Shown here piece by piece: positions 36,513-47,787 of a DNA stretch of 64,000 nucleotides (positions are counted from its first letter, which is position 1; the number at the start of each line of letters is the position of its first letter). The DNA comes from Tamarix chinensis (Eukaryota; Streptophyta; Magnoliopsida; Caryophyllales; Tamaricaceae): contig CM060175.1 in the NCBI GenBank assembly GCA_030549775.1, positions 79,578,245-79,642,244 on the forward strand, read 5' to 3'. A model generated the notes under the pieces. That model saw nothing but the letters and a program-made list of their open reading frames with translations. It was not told the origin of the DNA and did not search any database. The position numbers and the translations under genes are program-made.

Positions 36513-37560
36513 CATAGTGTCCCTAGATCTTTAAGGCAAAAACCACATTTTCCAACTCTTGATCATATGTGGGGAAATCATACCCAAGCGACTTTAGCTA
36601 GTGTAAAGCATAAGTGACTACTCTCCCATATTGCATCAATATATAACCCAACCCTTGTTTCGAAGGATCACTATATACCTCGAACCCATCTAAACTAGAT
36701 AAAACTATCAAAATCAGTGTTGAAGTCAAACGAAGCTTTAACTCTTGAAAAGCATGCTCACAATCATCATCCCACAAAAGTGGTTGTCTTCTTTAATAGA
36801 TTTGTCAAGGGATGAGCCACTCTTGATAAGTCTTGTACAACACATCTATAATACCCTGAAACTCGTTATACAAACACAACATGGCCTAGGAAGGCACCGT
36901 TCCATGCTATAACTTATGTGTAATGAGTTTCTCATTAAATCTATGCTCTCTAATGAATGTCAATATCATCTATAAATGTTTTTTGTAGTCCTATAAGCAT
37001 AGAGAGTAAACCATGATATCATCAATGAAGAACACAACAAACTGATCCAATTATGGTTGAAAAAACTAATTTATTTGATCCATGAACACAACTAGGGCAT
37101 TGGTGAGCTCAAATGGCATTAGTATAAACTCAAAGCATCTGTATAGAGCAAGGAAAGAAATATTTGAATGGTCAGTTTCTATAATACAAAACTAATGGTA
37201 CCCAAACTACAAATCCATCTTTGAGAATATACAAGTACCTTGGATCTTATCAAACAAATTGTTAATCATTAGTAATAGGTAATGATTCTTCATTGTCGAG
37301 TGATTCAATCCTTTATAATCTAAGCACATCTATAAACTACTTTCCTTCTTCTTGATAATGAAAATTGATGCTCTCCATGGGGACATACTAGGAGATATGT
37401 AGTCATATACTAGAAACTCCTCCAACTAAGTATTCAGCTCTTCCATCTCTACTAGTGTCATCTAGTAGGGTACCTAAGATACAAGCTCCACTCCTATAAC
37501 TAGATCTATAGTAGAGTAAACTCATTCATTGGCAGTATACTAGGTATGACTAACATCACA
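36513..37560 (-). pseudogene. pol: Ty3/gypsy pol 5' part: reverse transcriptase and RNase H N-terminus
   Basis: On minus from about 37,500 downward: MEELNTxLEEFL then YISPSMSPWRASIFIIKKK and LDYKGLNHSTMKNHY (RT fingers, pattern [44 protein letters not shown]). The catalytic block FIDDIMVYS lies at about 37,005-37,030, the FIDDI form of YxDD. RNase H begins near 36,690 with GLGYILMQYGRVVTYAL and VFALKIWGHY (36,525-36,560). Several stops fall inside otherwise well-preserved blocks. The gene is interrupted at 36,513 by a solo LTR and continues at 32,496. Confidence 0.9.
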
Positions 37561-38290
37561 TCATAAAAAAATCTAGTATAGGTAACAAAGTCTCCAAAAG
37601 ATAACACAAAAATGCAATGATGATAGCATAAGGTAACATACCAACTTTACAACAAAAGAAGAAGACATAAAAAAATGTGATGCACTAGTGTTTAATAACA
37701 CATAAAATGGAGGAGAGGAAATGGTGAGTGTACATCAATCTTATAGGCTAACTTTTCTCAACTAATCATATTTAGGCACCCACTTTATGAAACACTCCTA
37801 TAGCCACCATGTCTCTGAGTCTGACCACTAATGCCTCCCTACGAAGCAGATCAAGTTGATTGAATCTTGTCCCGACTCACTCAAATCTAAGCACTACCGA
37901 AAGTATAAGTTATTCTTGCTAAGGCTGGTAGAAAGGAATTGATACCCTTAGATGATACTGACCCCTTTAAGATACATCCCTTGCATCCAAGTAATGCTTG
38001 AATGACTTGTACCCTATCCTACCATAGGCTCTACATTGCATCAACTCTCCAACATAACCTTTATCTAGATGGTCAACCCTATAGTGTTTATAGTATAAGT
38101 GTCAAACCTACACCTAACTTTGTTCTTGAATCTATCCAAAACCATGACCCCTCTAAAATCTAGGTTGAACAATAGTTTAAAGTTTCACTCTTTGATCATT
38201 ATGTTGGAGATTAGGATTCCTCTTGCCTTGCATAGAACTCTTCTCCTACGCCAACCAAGAAACATTACATGACTTATCATAAATATTTGT
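37560..38290 (-). pseudogene. Gypsy gag-protease linker region, heavily decayed
   Basis: By position, between RT and gag, this should hold the zinc knuckle and protease. I see only fragmentary similarity and no clear CCHC or DSG/DTG motif, so the call rests on context. Confidence 0.45.
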
Positions 38291-38545
38291 TATATTTTAG
38301 TGAGTGTCTACTCCCATCATCTTCTGAATACTGAATGCCAACCCTTTCTTGAAGTAGAACATAGTTATAGCAGCACTCTAGATGCAATATCTAGGGTGAA
38401 CTTGGGAAGCTCTTTAAATCGGGCACACTACTCCTTTATTGTCATCATCCCTTGAGTGAGCAACAAAAACTCCTCCAACTTATCCCACCTGAGGTTCTCA
38501 ATATAGAAGCATGAGGAGAAATCTGCCTTGAAGTCCTCATGATAT
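38290..38545 (-). pseudogene. gag: Ty3/gypsy gag (retrotransposon_gag domain), fragment
   Basis: On minus, LRWDKLEEFLLLTQGMMTIK followed by RFKELPKFTLDIA matches the retrotransposon_gag pattern KKxEFLxLxQGxMSVxEYxxxFxxLSRFAP. KKGLAF in the next frame corresponds to F-x-KGL. The N-terminal half of gag, the 5' UTR and the 3' end of LTR A are missing: sequence passes directly from LTR A into mid-gag at about 38,546, so an internal deletion has occurred. Confidence 0.8.
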
Positions 38546-40338
38546 CACAAATACTTAAACATCTTATAACCTCATGCTCAACTCATATCTAATACTACAA
38601 ACATATTCCATACTCAATTTGGTGGACCAAATACCACGAGCTAATCTAATATAGATAATTATCACATCGTATACAATTAACACAGGTGGACTACCTACCA
38701 CCAATTAATCCAATATAGATAATTAGTGTAGCTTATACAATTAATGTGGGTGTATTTTCTACCTTTAGAAAACATAATATATATATAGTTAGCATATTTC
38801 AAGATAAGGTGAACTAAAACCATTATATGGCCCAATATAGAAAACCTGTACAACATTTCCATTATCTTCCACTTTATTAATATTATCTTATTTCAAGGCC
38901 AAATCTTAATCTCATATCATACATCTACACTTTTAATGATTCTAATCTGAGTTATGATTCAATAAGTTCATAGGCTAAGCAAGAAAGTTAACCCTCAAGG
39001 TCGACCCTGAAAAAATACACCAAAAATCCCAAACAAACTAATCGAATGGTCCCATAACCTAGTGGATTAATATTGGAAATAGGTTGAGAGAAAATAATGC
39101 AGTCTAGAAAAACCATTCAACCGATATAAAAAACTAGTTGATTGGTGCCACCATAGACTGGTCATAAACCTAACTAGTTGACTAATGCCATGGCAAAACA
39201 ACTACCAACTTTTAGTGAACTAGTTAACCAATTTTTTCCCAAACTAGTTAATTAGTTCTACTTAGCACAGCATAAATCAAATAATTACATGATTTTAACC
39301 AAAATCTAAGCATAAACATAACTCATTAAACTTTTTAAAAGTCATGCATAACATTAATACTTCACATATCAATATCCAAACCACCGAAATAAACAATAAT
39401 CACACTAAATTCAACTTCATGGTTTCTCATTCAAAATAAACCAATCTATCATGCTCTAATGCCCAATTTCATGCTTTCAACCACTTTCAACATACTTTTA
39501 CCATAATATAATCATGGAATTCATATTGAAAAACAAATAACAAATAGCATATGTCACATCATTATACATCCACAAAGGCTAGCCAAGTTTACCTATCAAA
39601 AAATTCTTCAAGAAAATAAGGTCATTCCCTATGCAACTCCAACATCTAATATTCTTTCTCACCTATCAAGAATTTGAGAAAAAACATATAGATCTTAAAA
39701 AATAGAATAAAATAGATAAGAGAAGAAGGGGAGAATATAAGAATCTAAGGAGGAGAAAAACACTTGAAGGTCTTTCTTGCAAAGCGAGAGCAAGGATGCA
39801 ATGTAGGTTGTTGGGGATTTAGTTGAGCACAAAATTAGGAAGAAGGAGGTCTAGGTTGAGATCAAAAAGGTAATGGAACAAGTGAAGGGTTGGCCCTTCA
39901 ATGAAGGGGAGAAAAGGGTGAAAAAGATGGGCTATGCTGTAGTATATGACTAAAGGATAAGGGGTTCATATATTAGTTGAAAATGAATCCACAAAAGGTT
40001 AGATTTGGGTGGATAGATGAAGAGGAGGAAATTAGGGAGAAAAAGTGAAAAAAGGGAAAATCTTGTAAGAATTTAGCTAAATTTAAATTTAGCTTGTGAT
40101 GGGGGTTAGAAATTCTCTAAAAATAATTTATAATCAACATACAATATATTCCTAGAGCTAGGTGAATGGGTTTAGTGTACCAGTTGATCGCTTCATCAAA
40201 ACTAACAAAATGAAGCCACAGATTACCAATTAATTGGTTTATCATACTCGTTGATTGAGTTTCCTATTTGAAAATTATTTTCATAATTTTTTTATTTTAA
40301 AGTTATATAAAAATACTATTTTTATATGTGGTATTACA
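38546..40338 (-). mobile_element. 5' LTR (A) of the Ty3/gypsy element, truncated, minus orientation
   Basis: On minus it begins TGTAATACCACATATAAA at 40,338 and lies upstream of gag-pol, as a 5' LTR should. It is similar over its length to LTR B (24,125-26,133). Its 3' end is lost at the junction with gag near 38,546. The base beyond 40,338 begins CACTA transposase sequence (DUF4218), so this is the insertion boundary; tcaac (40,339-40,343) would be one copy of the TSD, whose partner I did not find. Its right part (from 39,902) is included in a later tandem duplication. Confidence 0.75.
38622..38860 (-). repeat. Minisatellite of about 60-bp units, four copies (LTR A)
   Basis: Same unit as at 24,206-24,783: ggtgga start, ccaatatagataatt core and cttatacaatta tail. 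Four units are present against ten in LTR B. Confidence 0.78.
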
Positions 40339-40445
40339 TCAACAATGCATCCTTCAAATCTATTTGGGTTCCTCACATAGGTTTTTTTAAGAATTTCATG
40401 AACCTCTTAAATAAATACATCCAATAAAAATGAACTAACACACAT
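40339..40445 (-). pseudogene. CACTA transposase DUF4218 fragment (copy 1)
   Basis: On minus, FKRFMKFLKKTYVRN and PNRFEGCIVD match the DUF4218 pattern PFERYMKxLKGYVRNxxRPEGCIxE. On the right it is cut by the start of an LTR at 40,446, preceded by cacat; on the left by gypsy LTR A. The same piece is repeated at 41,409-41,514 because of the tandem duplication. Confidence 0.82.
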
Positions 40446-40899
40446 TGTAACAACCTAAACTTTTTAACCTTTTTTTTTCGGGTGTTTATCAATTTTTTTT
40501 TCAAAATTAACCATTCACCATTATCCTAATTATTTTATTAATAACCTTTGACCCATAAATCAAATAATTTCTTAAATATTTTTCCTAAATATTTTACCTT
40601 TTTCCTTCCTATTAAACTTATCCTAAACCTAATTATTCCGATATATTTTCCACCAGGTACCCCTAACCTATCCAAAATAAATCTAAAACTAAAATAAAAT
40701 ATTCATACTCTACCCTAATATTTTACCCCTGATTTACCTCTTTTGTGCCCCCATTTGTCCTCCCTTGATAACTCTATATGTCTCCCTCATTACCTCACTC
40801 ATCAACCCATAACCTTCACCTATCAAATCGTTCTCCTCGACCATCCCTATCACCTCACCCCTCTACGAACCCACCTCCCTCACCCGTCAAACTCACCCT

Positions 40900-40916
40900 A
40901 CACACACACACACACA
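40900..40916. repeat. (AC)8 microsatellite
   Basis: A short acacac run in the pyrimidine-rich part of the duplicated LTR start. Copy 2 has the related, interrupted acatacacacaca stretch near 41,985. Confidence 0.9.
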
Positions 40917-41408
40917 TCTGCACCTCTTCAACCAAACAAAGATATTCCTCTCTCCTTCTTTATTTTTGTGAAGGGGAGAAAAGGATGAAAAAGATGAGTT
41001 ATGATGTAGTATATAACTAAGGGATACTGGGATCATAAATCAATTGAAAATAAATCCACAAAATTTTAGATTTGGGAGGAGAGACAAAGAGGAGGAAATT
41101 AGGGAGAAAAGTGGAAAAGGGGGAAATCTTGTCATATTTAAGCTAAATTCAAATTTTGTCTTGTGAAAGGGGTTAAAAATCCCTGAAAAAGGATTTATAA
41201 TCAACATATAATATATTCCTAGAGCTAGGTGAATTGTTTTAGTTTACTAGTCGACTAGTTCATCAAAACTAGCAAAATGAAGCCACGATTTATCAATTGA
41301 CTGGTTTATCATACTAGTTGATTGGTTTTCCTATTTGAAAATCTTTTTCATAATTTATTTTCTTTTAAACTTATATAAAAATGCTTATTTTATATGTGGG
41401 GTATAACA

Positions 41409-41514
41409 TCAACAATGCATTCTTCTAACCTATTTGGGTTCATCACATAGTTTTTTTAAGATGTTCATGAACCTCTTAAATAGATACATCAAATACAAAT
41501 GGACTAACCCACAT
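41409..41514 (-). pseudogene. CACTA transposase DUF4218 fragment (copy 2, duplicated)
   Basis: A duplicate of 40,339-40,445 with about a dozen differences. It directly abuts the solo LTR 41,515-45,931, whose other flank (45,932-46,002) carries the preceding DUF4218 residues, so this copy sits at the real insertion junction. Confidence 0.8.
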
Positions 41515-44500
41515 TATAACACCCAAAAATTTAGTAACCTTTTCTTTTGGGTGTTTATCCATTTTATTCAAAACTAACCTTTAAACCTTAGCTTAATTAT
41601 TTTATTAATAACCTTTAACATGTAAACATAATAATTTCTGAAATATTTTTTCTGGTTATGTTGTCTTTTTCCTTCCTATCAAACTTATCCTAAACCTAAT
41701 TATTGCTTTTGATAAATTTTTCCATTTGTTATCCTAACCTATATAAACTAAACCTAAAACTAAAAGAAAATATTCCTACTCTATCCTACTATTTTACCCT
41801 TAATTTACCCCTTGTGTGCCCCCATTTCTCCTCCCCTGACCATTATCCCTGTCTCCCTCCTTACCTCACTTAACAACCCATACCCCTCACCTATCAAACC
41901 ATTCCCTTCAACCATCCCTATCACCTTAACCTTCTATGAACCTACCTATTTCACCTCTCGAACTCACTCTACATGCATATATACATACACACACATATCC
42001 AAATTTCTTCAACCAAACACATACACTCCTCTCTCCCTATTTATTTTTGTGTGTCTTATCCCACAACCAAACACTACCCTTCTCCTACTCCCTCTCTCTT
42101 CCCTATTTGTTTCCATCATCACCCAACCAGCCTCAACAAAACAACACCTCCTTCCCTCTCTATTTCCTTTGTTTGACTCCAACGCTGCCCTTCCTCGGCC
42201 TCATTTGGTTTACTATACTATCACTACCTATATCCAACTCCCCTTGTTATTTTTCTCCTATTCTTCTCTTCCCTTATCCTCCTCTCATCCTCTATTTTGG
42301 TTGATTTCCTTTCTTGTACAGTCGTGCATCACTGCACAACCTATCATGATTCCTCCTCTACATTACAGTGCACAGATCAGCTAACTCCTACTACTATGCA
42401 CAACCAAGCTAACTCCCTCCCTCTCTTTAGCTTTGTTTGTTTTAACTCCTAGCAAAACCACCCTCCACCATCACCAATCGTTTCTTATTCTTCCTCTTCT
42501 TTCCTTCTTCTCATTTCCCCCCTTCACCTTCTCGCCTTTGTTTGGTTTTGTAGAAACTATCACCAACCACCTCTAACTGTCACCATTATCTTCACCATTG
42601 CCAGCCTTATTTATATTATCCTCTTCTACTTCTTCCTCTTTTCTTCTTCTTCCTTCTCCCCTACCATGCCTATATCTTCTTCTTCTCTCTTACGATAATT
42701 TTTATTATTCCGTACACTCCTACCTTCAGCCATAACTATTACACCATCTCTACCACCTTTGGCATTCTCCCCCACTATCCCTCCCTCTACTTCAACAACT
42801 TCCTTCATAAAATTCCCCTAGGAAATTACATAAATTGCGATTGTTCCCCAATTCACTTTGGTACCCCTCCCTACAGCACCACAACCCCTACACTACCCTC
42901 TACCATAGCCCCTCCCAGGTGATCCATCCCCCACGCCAACCCACAAACCACCATGCCTCACCACATCACAAAAATACCATCTCTACTACCCTCAATTCAG
43001 TATTCTCCATCAAAACTTCCCTCCTGCACCATCACCACCTCGCAACAGCACCACCACCCTTCCAGCCACTACTAGCTATCATCTTACCAACACCAACCAC
43101 CACTACCATCTCCAACCTTACCTCACCATTCCACCATAGCCAACCTAGCTAACACAATCCCCCTTTGTGTACATGGTTCACCCTGTGCATGTAGCATAAG
43201 AAGAGTTTAAGTTTTAATAATAAAAAATTTACTTATTTTTAAAATTAAGGATAATTTGTTAATTTTAGATAATAATTATTATATTATTATAATTATTATT
43301 TTCATTTATTAAATATTAATTTGGTTATTGTGGTATTAGAGGGCCCTATAATTTTCAGTAAGATACTCCAAATTTGTGTTTTTACTAGAATTCAAGCAAC
43401 GTTTATACTCTTCTAAAATTTCAGACACCTTAGGATAGCATATTAATATTTTAGATGTATAACTATGTTGAGTATGTCACTTTATTTGAACTTTTATACT
43501 AATATCACATTAGGGTTTTTTGTGTCTGAAATATGTTAAGCATGACTTGTTATGCTAAGATTTGTGTTATTGTATCATGAAAGTTGATAAAAAAGAGCAT
43601 GTTATCATATGTAAAATATTTTAGGTACAAAAGTATAACAAAACTAATCTTATATAATCATGTATAACATGTACATAGAAAACGATAGATTGAGCATGCT
43701 TAGATATGATTGTGGAATAATAATTATGGATGTGTGACATAAGGGCAATTTGGTCATTTTATGTAAGTTATGATAATTATCCTAACAAGCGTGTCTAATT
43801 TGAATTTTATGTTGTGGAGCATGAGATTATATGATTACTGATGTATTAGATACACATGCTAGGATTTTATGTGCTAAATCTTGAATAAGGATAAAATAGT
43901 TATTTGCCTTATCTAATAATTTAATTTACATGATGAATAATTTAATTATTATGCTTTAGCTTTTTCAATAAATAAATAAAATAAATTTAGTAATTAAAGA
44001 GGATGTTAATTTGGTAACTTTGATTTTAAGGGCATTTTGATTTTTTTGGCCTAATGTGCCCAAATGTGAATAATTGAAACTAGGATTACCTTAGTATATT
44101 TTCATGATTGAACTTGGTAATGATCTTGTTTATGGTTGTCTAAGAATAATTGGAAATGAGTAAAATGATTAAACATGAAAAGTGAATCTATATGATTTAT
44201 ATGTGATTTTGTGGCCCCCTTAATAAAAGACTCATACTTAAAGTGAAAGACTTTGAGATTGGAAATTGTGGCTCTTTAGGTTTAGCTACCCTAAATAAGT
44301 GGTTTAGCCCATGGTTGATTCTAGATTTTTTTACTAGTGTGCCTTACTGCCCCATCTAAGCATTATATCTTACTCTATTTAGTTCTGCAAACTGATAGGG
44401 GGTATGCATACTTATGGATTAGATTTCCGTGTTTGTAGGGTATTGTGTTACCTTCATGTACCAATGCAAAAAATGTACCTTTACATCCTTAGATTGATAG

Positions 44501-44674
44501 TTGATATGATATTATGTTGCCTTAGTGCACCGGTATGACTAGAGTACTTTAGTATCTTTAGGTTCATTGATCTCCCCTTGAGTAATAAAACTAGAAGTGA
44601 TTTATGGATTATTGAATTTGTTAGATTTTATTAGTAGTAGCCTTTTTCCCTACCTATGGTTCGGTAGTAGTCTT

Positions 44675-44977
44675 TGTAATACCCTAAATTAAGCGAAGTG
44701 TTATAAGGATTGATCTAGCTATTTATATTAACATGATATACCATCCAGGTGATTCCGTCCTAAGAACTCCATAGTTAAGCGTACTGGTCGTGGAGCAATT
44801 TGTAGGATGGGTGACTCTCTTAGGAAAATTTAAAAATTTTCCATAAAATTCTCGTGAAGTGTGTGAGTGAGGACAAAGTGCGCTGAAAGGAATCTTGTTG
44901 ATCTATAGGGCTAGCCAATCAATCTGAAAGTACTGCAAGGTAGCTCCTTCGTGATCGTATCGACTCGGGGTGTTACA
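44675..44977 (+). mobile_element. Cassandra solo LTR
   Basis: A 303-bp LTR starting TGTAATACCC and ending GGGGTGTTACA, flanked by a perfect GTCTT duplication (44,670-44,674 and 44,978-44,982). It is homologous along its length to the LTRs at 15,624 and 16,076 and contains the 5S-like boxes at about 44,740-44,825. Confidence 0.93.
44740..44825 (+). other. 5S rRNA-like segment of the Cassandra solo LTR
   Basis: agaactccatagttaagcgt and aggatgggtgac match the 5S control boxes. The 3' part of the 5S homology is decayed. Confidence 0.88.
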
Positions 44978-45931
44978 GTCTTTGTGCATACCTGTGATTC
45001 AGTAGTCATCTTTGTACCTACTTATGGTTTGGTAGCAACCTTTGTATCTACCTATGGTTCGATAGTAGCCTTCATGCCTACCAATGGTTAGTTAATAGAC
45101 TTTATGCCTATCTTTGGTTCAATGGCAGCCTTCGCGCCTACCTGTGTTGCGGTAGCAACCTTTGCACCTACCTGTATTTTGGTAGTAGTCTTCATGCCTA
45201 CCTGTATTTTGGTGGCAACCTTTGTGTCTACCTGTGATGCTATGGATTGTTATTGTATTTTACTTATAAGTCTACCTGTGTTATGAGATTTTTTGGTATT
45301 AATAATGAGATATGTGCTAGATTATTATTGTCCTAATTTTGGGTTGATGTTGATTCTAATTATACTTCAAAGAACATCTCTAGGATGTTTGATTGGTAAG
45401 TTTTAGCTTGATTCAGATAAACAAGTATGAATAGTATATGTCTTGGTGATATGTGGTTTTATGAATGATCATCGTATTTCAATCCTCCTATGTATATTTA
45501 GTTGTCTTGTACCATATTTTGTTATATGCCTTATATGTGTTTTATGTTGGGTTTTCATTCTAGTTTAATGTAAAGGGTTGCTCGGTGTCATTGTACTAAT
45601 ATATTCTTTTCATGGGCCCCTACCTATTTAATGTGCAATGAAATTTGTAGGTCAACTTTGAGTTCAGTCAAAAGTTTCATAGTTTGTAATCACTAATGTT
45701 GCTTTTATTTAGCACAATCCATATATGTGTGTCCCCTTTATTCTGTTTCTTGTAACCATGTTACTAATTTAAGTGGACTAATGATTTTAACCTTAGCACT
45801 TGGTATGAGAATGGTAGAGAAAATCGAACTTGTACTAAGTGTGGCAGTAACACCCTTTATTTTTATTATGTTACCTTATGCAATTAAATCATTAAAACAA
45901 ATTTTCAAGTCCTAAAAATTGGGATATTAAA

Positions 45932-46002
45932 CACATAATCAAACCTCTCTAACCAAGTACATGGGTGTATACATCTTGTTCACAAATAAATATGGAGAAA
46001 AG
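45932..46002 (-). pseudogene. CACTA transposase fragment leading into DUF4218
   Basis: On minus, FVNKMYTPMYLVREV followed by a stop and LC matches the F-x-x-MVHLxxHLVREVRLCG block that opens DUF4218. It is a 71-bp island (including the CACAT TSD copy) between two solo LTRs. The preceding residues, KEIAII and LEMYF, lie at 58,612 and beyond; the following ones at 41,514 and below. Confidence 0.8.
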
Positions 46003-46433
46003 TGTAATACCCCTAATTCTAGAACCCTAATTTGTTGGATTATATTCCTATAGAGATGAATTAATCATACCCTTATATGTGTTTATTTGGGCCTACGGTA
46101 CATGTCCCGATTTTGGTGTAAGTTTTAGTCTCACAAGACTATCAATTGACTAGTTTGGGATCACCGGTCAACTAGTCATCCTGAGTTTTTTTTTAGGGTC
46201 TTCAATGAGACCAAATAGTTGGTCTATCAAAACAAGTTGATTGGTTCTTTTAGGCTTTATATTTTTCGATCTAATTTTGATTCCAAACCTTTCTGAATCC
46301 TTCCCTAATAATCTAATCTTATTATAACCTTGTTGATAATCATATTTTAGAGTTGTATGATGACTTTACTGGCTTGTAGAACCCTTTTTTTTACCAATTT
46401 ATTCACCCAAATCTCTCAAAAGCTACCTTTTAA

Positions 46434-46435
<2 letters not shown>

Positions 46436-46468
<33 letters not shown>
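46436..46468. repeat. (CT)16 microsatellite
   Basis: A perfect CT run in the pyrimidine-rich 5' part of the outer LTR. Confidence 0.96.
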
Positions 46469-46471
<3 letters not shown>

Positions 46472-47787
46472 TCCCATATCTTAACTTGTAAATTGTAGCG
46501 TTTGAGATCTTATCTCATTATTTTCCCCTCATTGTCTCTCCTTAGGGGCTAGAGTGATTGATTTAACCCCTTAGCCTTATCCTACCATTCCTTTTCTTTT
46601 CCTTCACTCAAGTGTTTTGACCTAGACTTTTCTTTTTTGTGTTAAGTAGATATTGACCCCCTTGTTGCTTTTAACCGAGCCTCCTCTTATATCTTTGCTT
46701 ACTTGATTTTTCATAAGTCTTACTTCCTTGGTATTTCCCTTTGGTTAATCCCATTTTTTTCCTCCTTGCTAGCTTTTGGTTGGTTTTCTTCACCTTGCTC
46801 TTTTTTTCTTTAACTGAGACCTCTTTTTCTCTTTATCTCATTGATATCATTGTTCCATTTCTCTAATTCTTCTTACCTAGCCTCTACTAATTTTTAATTA
46901 AGTAAAGTGTATTAGATTTGTGAGTAATTATTGAAGTTTAGCCTTCTTCCACCAACCTTTTCCCTCTTGACACTCAAGGGTAGTGTGTCTTTTTTCTCCT
47001 TAGAAACTTTTGTTTTGTTATTATTTATGACTGTTGTTCTGCTCTTTACTTTCATAGTCTAAGTATTTTTAAAGGTAATCTAGGAGGATCTTGATGTTGC
47101 CTTTGAAAGGAATTTATGTGTATTTTTCTTACCTTTGGATCTAGGTAAATCTAACTCAACTCTTTTGATGGTAGATTCTATTTGTGAGCATGTTAGTTTA
47201 TTAAGCTTAGTAAGCATGCTAGGATTAATTGTGGTAAATTTATCCTTTAATGTGATTATTCAAGAGTTTGAAAATGTGTATAAATGAGTGTCTGTGTCTT
47301 TCAAATGTGTATAAGACACATGTTTCATGTGTAATTACTAAGTATTTAGTTAATTATGGTTGATTATATGAGTTAAGCACGATTCTTGGTGCTATGCATG
47401 TTATCTTAGGTTTTGATGGCAAGTTTCACCATTTGGGCTACTTTGGTAAATTTTGGTAAATCTTAAGGCATGATGATTGACTTGAACTCTGAGCATGATT
47501 TGATGTAGTTAGTATAAACTTTATAAACATTCTTATGGTTTAGAAGAATGATGGAATTGTATAGATTAGAATATATTTTTATGTGAATCATATGTTTTTA
47601 ATTATTTTACCAAGGTAAAATGACCATGTGGTTATGGTCAAAACTAGTCCAATAGTTCATAGCTGACTGGTTTTATCCAACCAGCCAACTAGCTAAGCTA
47701 GTTTTGGTTTCCTTTTTTTCCTATATTGGTTAAATAGTTAGGGGATAAATTAGTCGATTGGTTTTACCAATCCACTAGTATTTCCAA

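Larger units (their letters stand above)
39902..42051. repeat. Diverged tandem duplication, period about 1.07 kb
   Basis: Copy 1 (39,902-40,968) and copy 2 (40,969-42,051) each run through the same three parts: right end of LTR A, a 107-bp CACTA DUF4218 piece, and the first 0.5 kb of the solo LTR starting TGTAACAAC / TATAACACC. The join at 40,969 abuts tatttttgtg to aaggggagaaaagg. Copies have diverged by many substitutions. The duplication must postdate the insertion of both flanking LTRs. Confidence 0.85.
44636..45245 (+). repeat. 30-bp minisatellite, about ten units, split by a Cassandra LTR
   Basis: The unit is tgcctacctgtgattcggta followed by gtagtctttg, with variants (tatggttcgatag, tgtattttggtag). 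Two units precede and about eight follow the Cassandra solo LTR. Because 30 is divisible by three, one frame (45,104-45,286) stays open and reads a ten-residue repeat (PTCILVATFM-like); this is not a protein gene. Confidence 0.88.
41515..45931 (+). mobile_element. Solo LTR (4.42 kb), plus orientation, splitting CACTA DUF4218
   Basis: It starts TATAACACCC and ends GGGATATTAAA, decayed forms of TGTAACACCC / GGGTGTTACA. A perfect 5-bp duplication CACAT flanks it (41,510-41,514 and 45,932-45,936). Removing it rejoins a DUF4218 reading across the site. The order inside is pyrimidine-rich segment (41,800-43,180), AT-rich middle, an aaagtgaaagact block at 44,240, a 30-bp minisatellite with a Cassandra insertion, then a ggcagtaacacc block near the end. 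Pro/Ser/Thr/His-rich frames in the pyrimidine-rich segment are not genes. Its first 0.5 kb is present twice because of the tandem duplication. Confidence 0.9.

Noticed and set aside
40446..40968. Independent LTR beginning at TGTAACAAC
   Set aside because: It is the first copy of a tandem duplication of the LTR start at 41,515, with the same CACAT flank, not a separate insertion.
41812..43152. Long Pro/Ser/Thr/His-rich open frames on plus
   Set aside because: They lie in a pyrimidine-rich LTR segment, overlap in several frames, have no domain, and similar frames appear at the same place in other LTRs.
45104..45286. 60-codon frame with a regular Cys-containing repeat
   Set aside because: It is a translation of a 30-bp minisatellite, and the period keeps the frame open by arithmetic.
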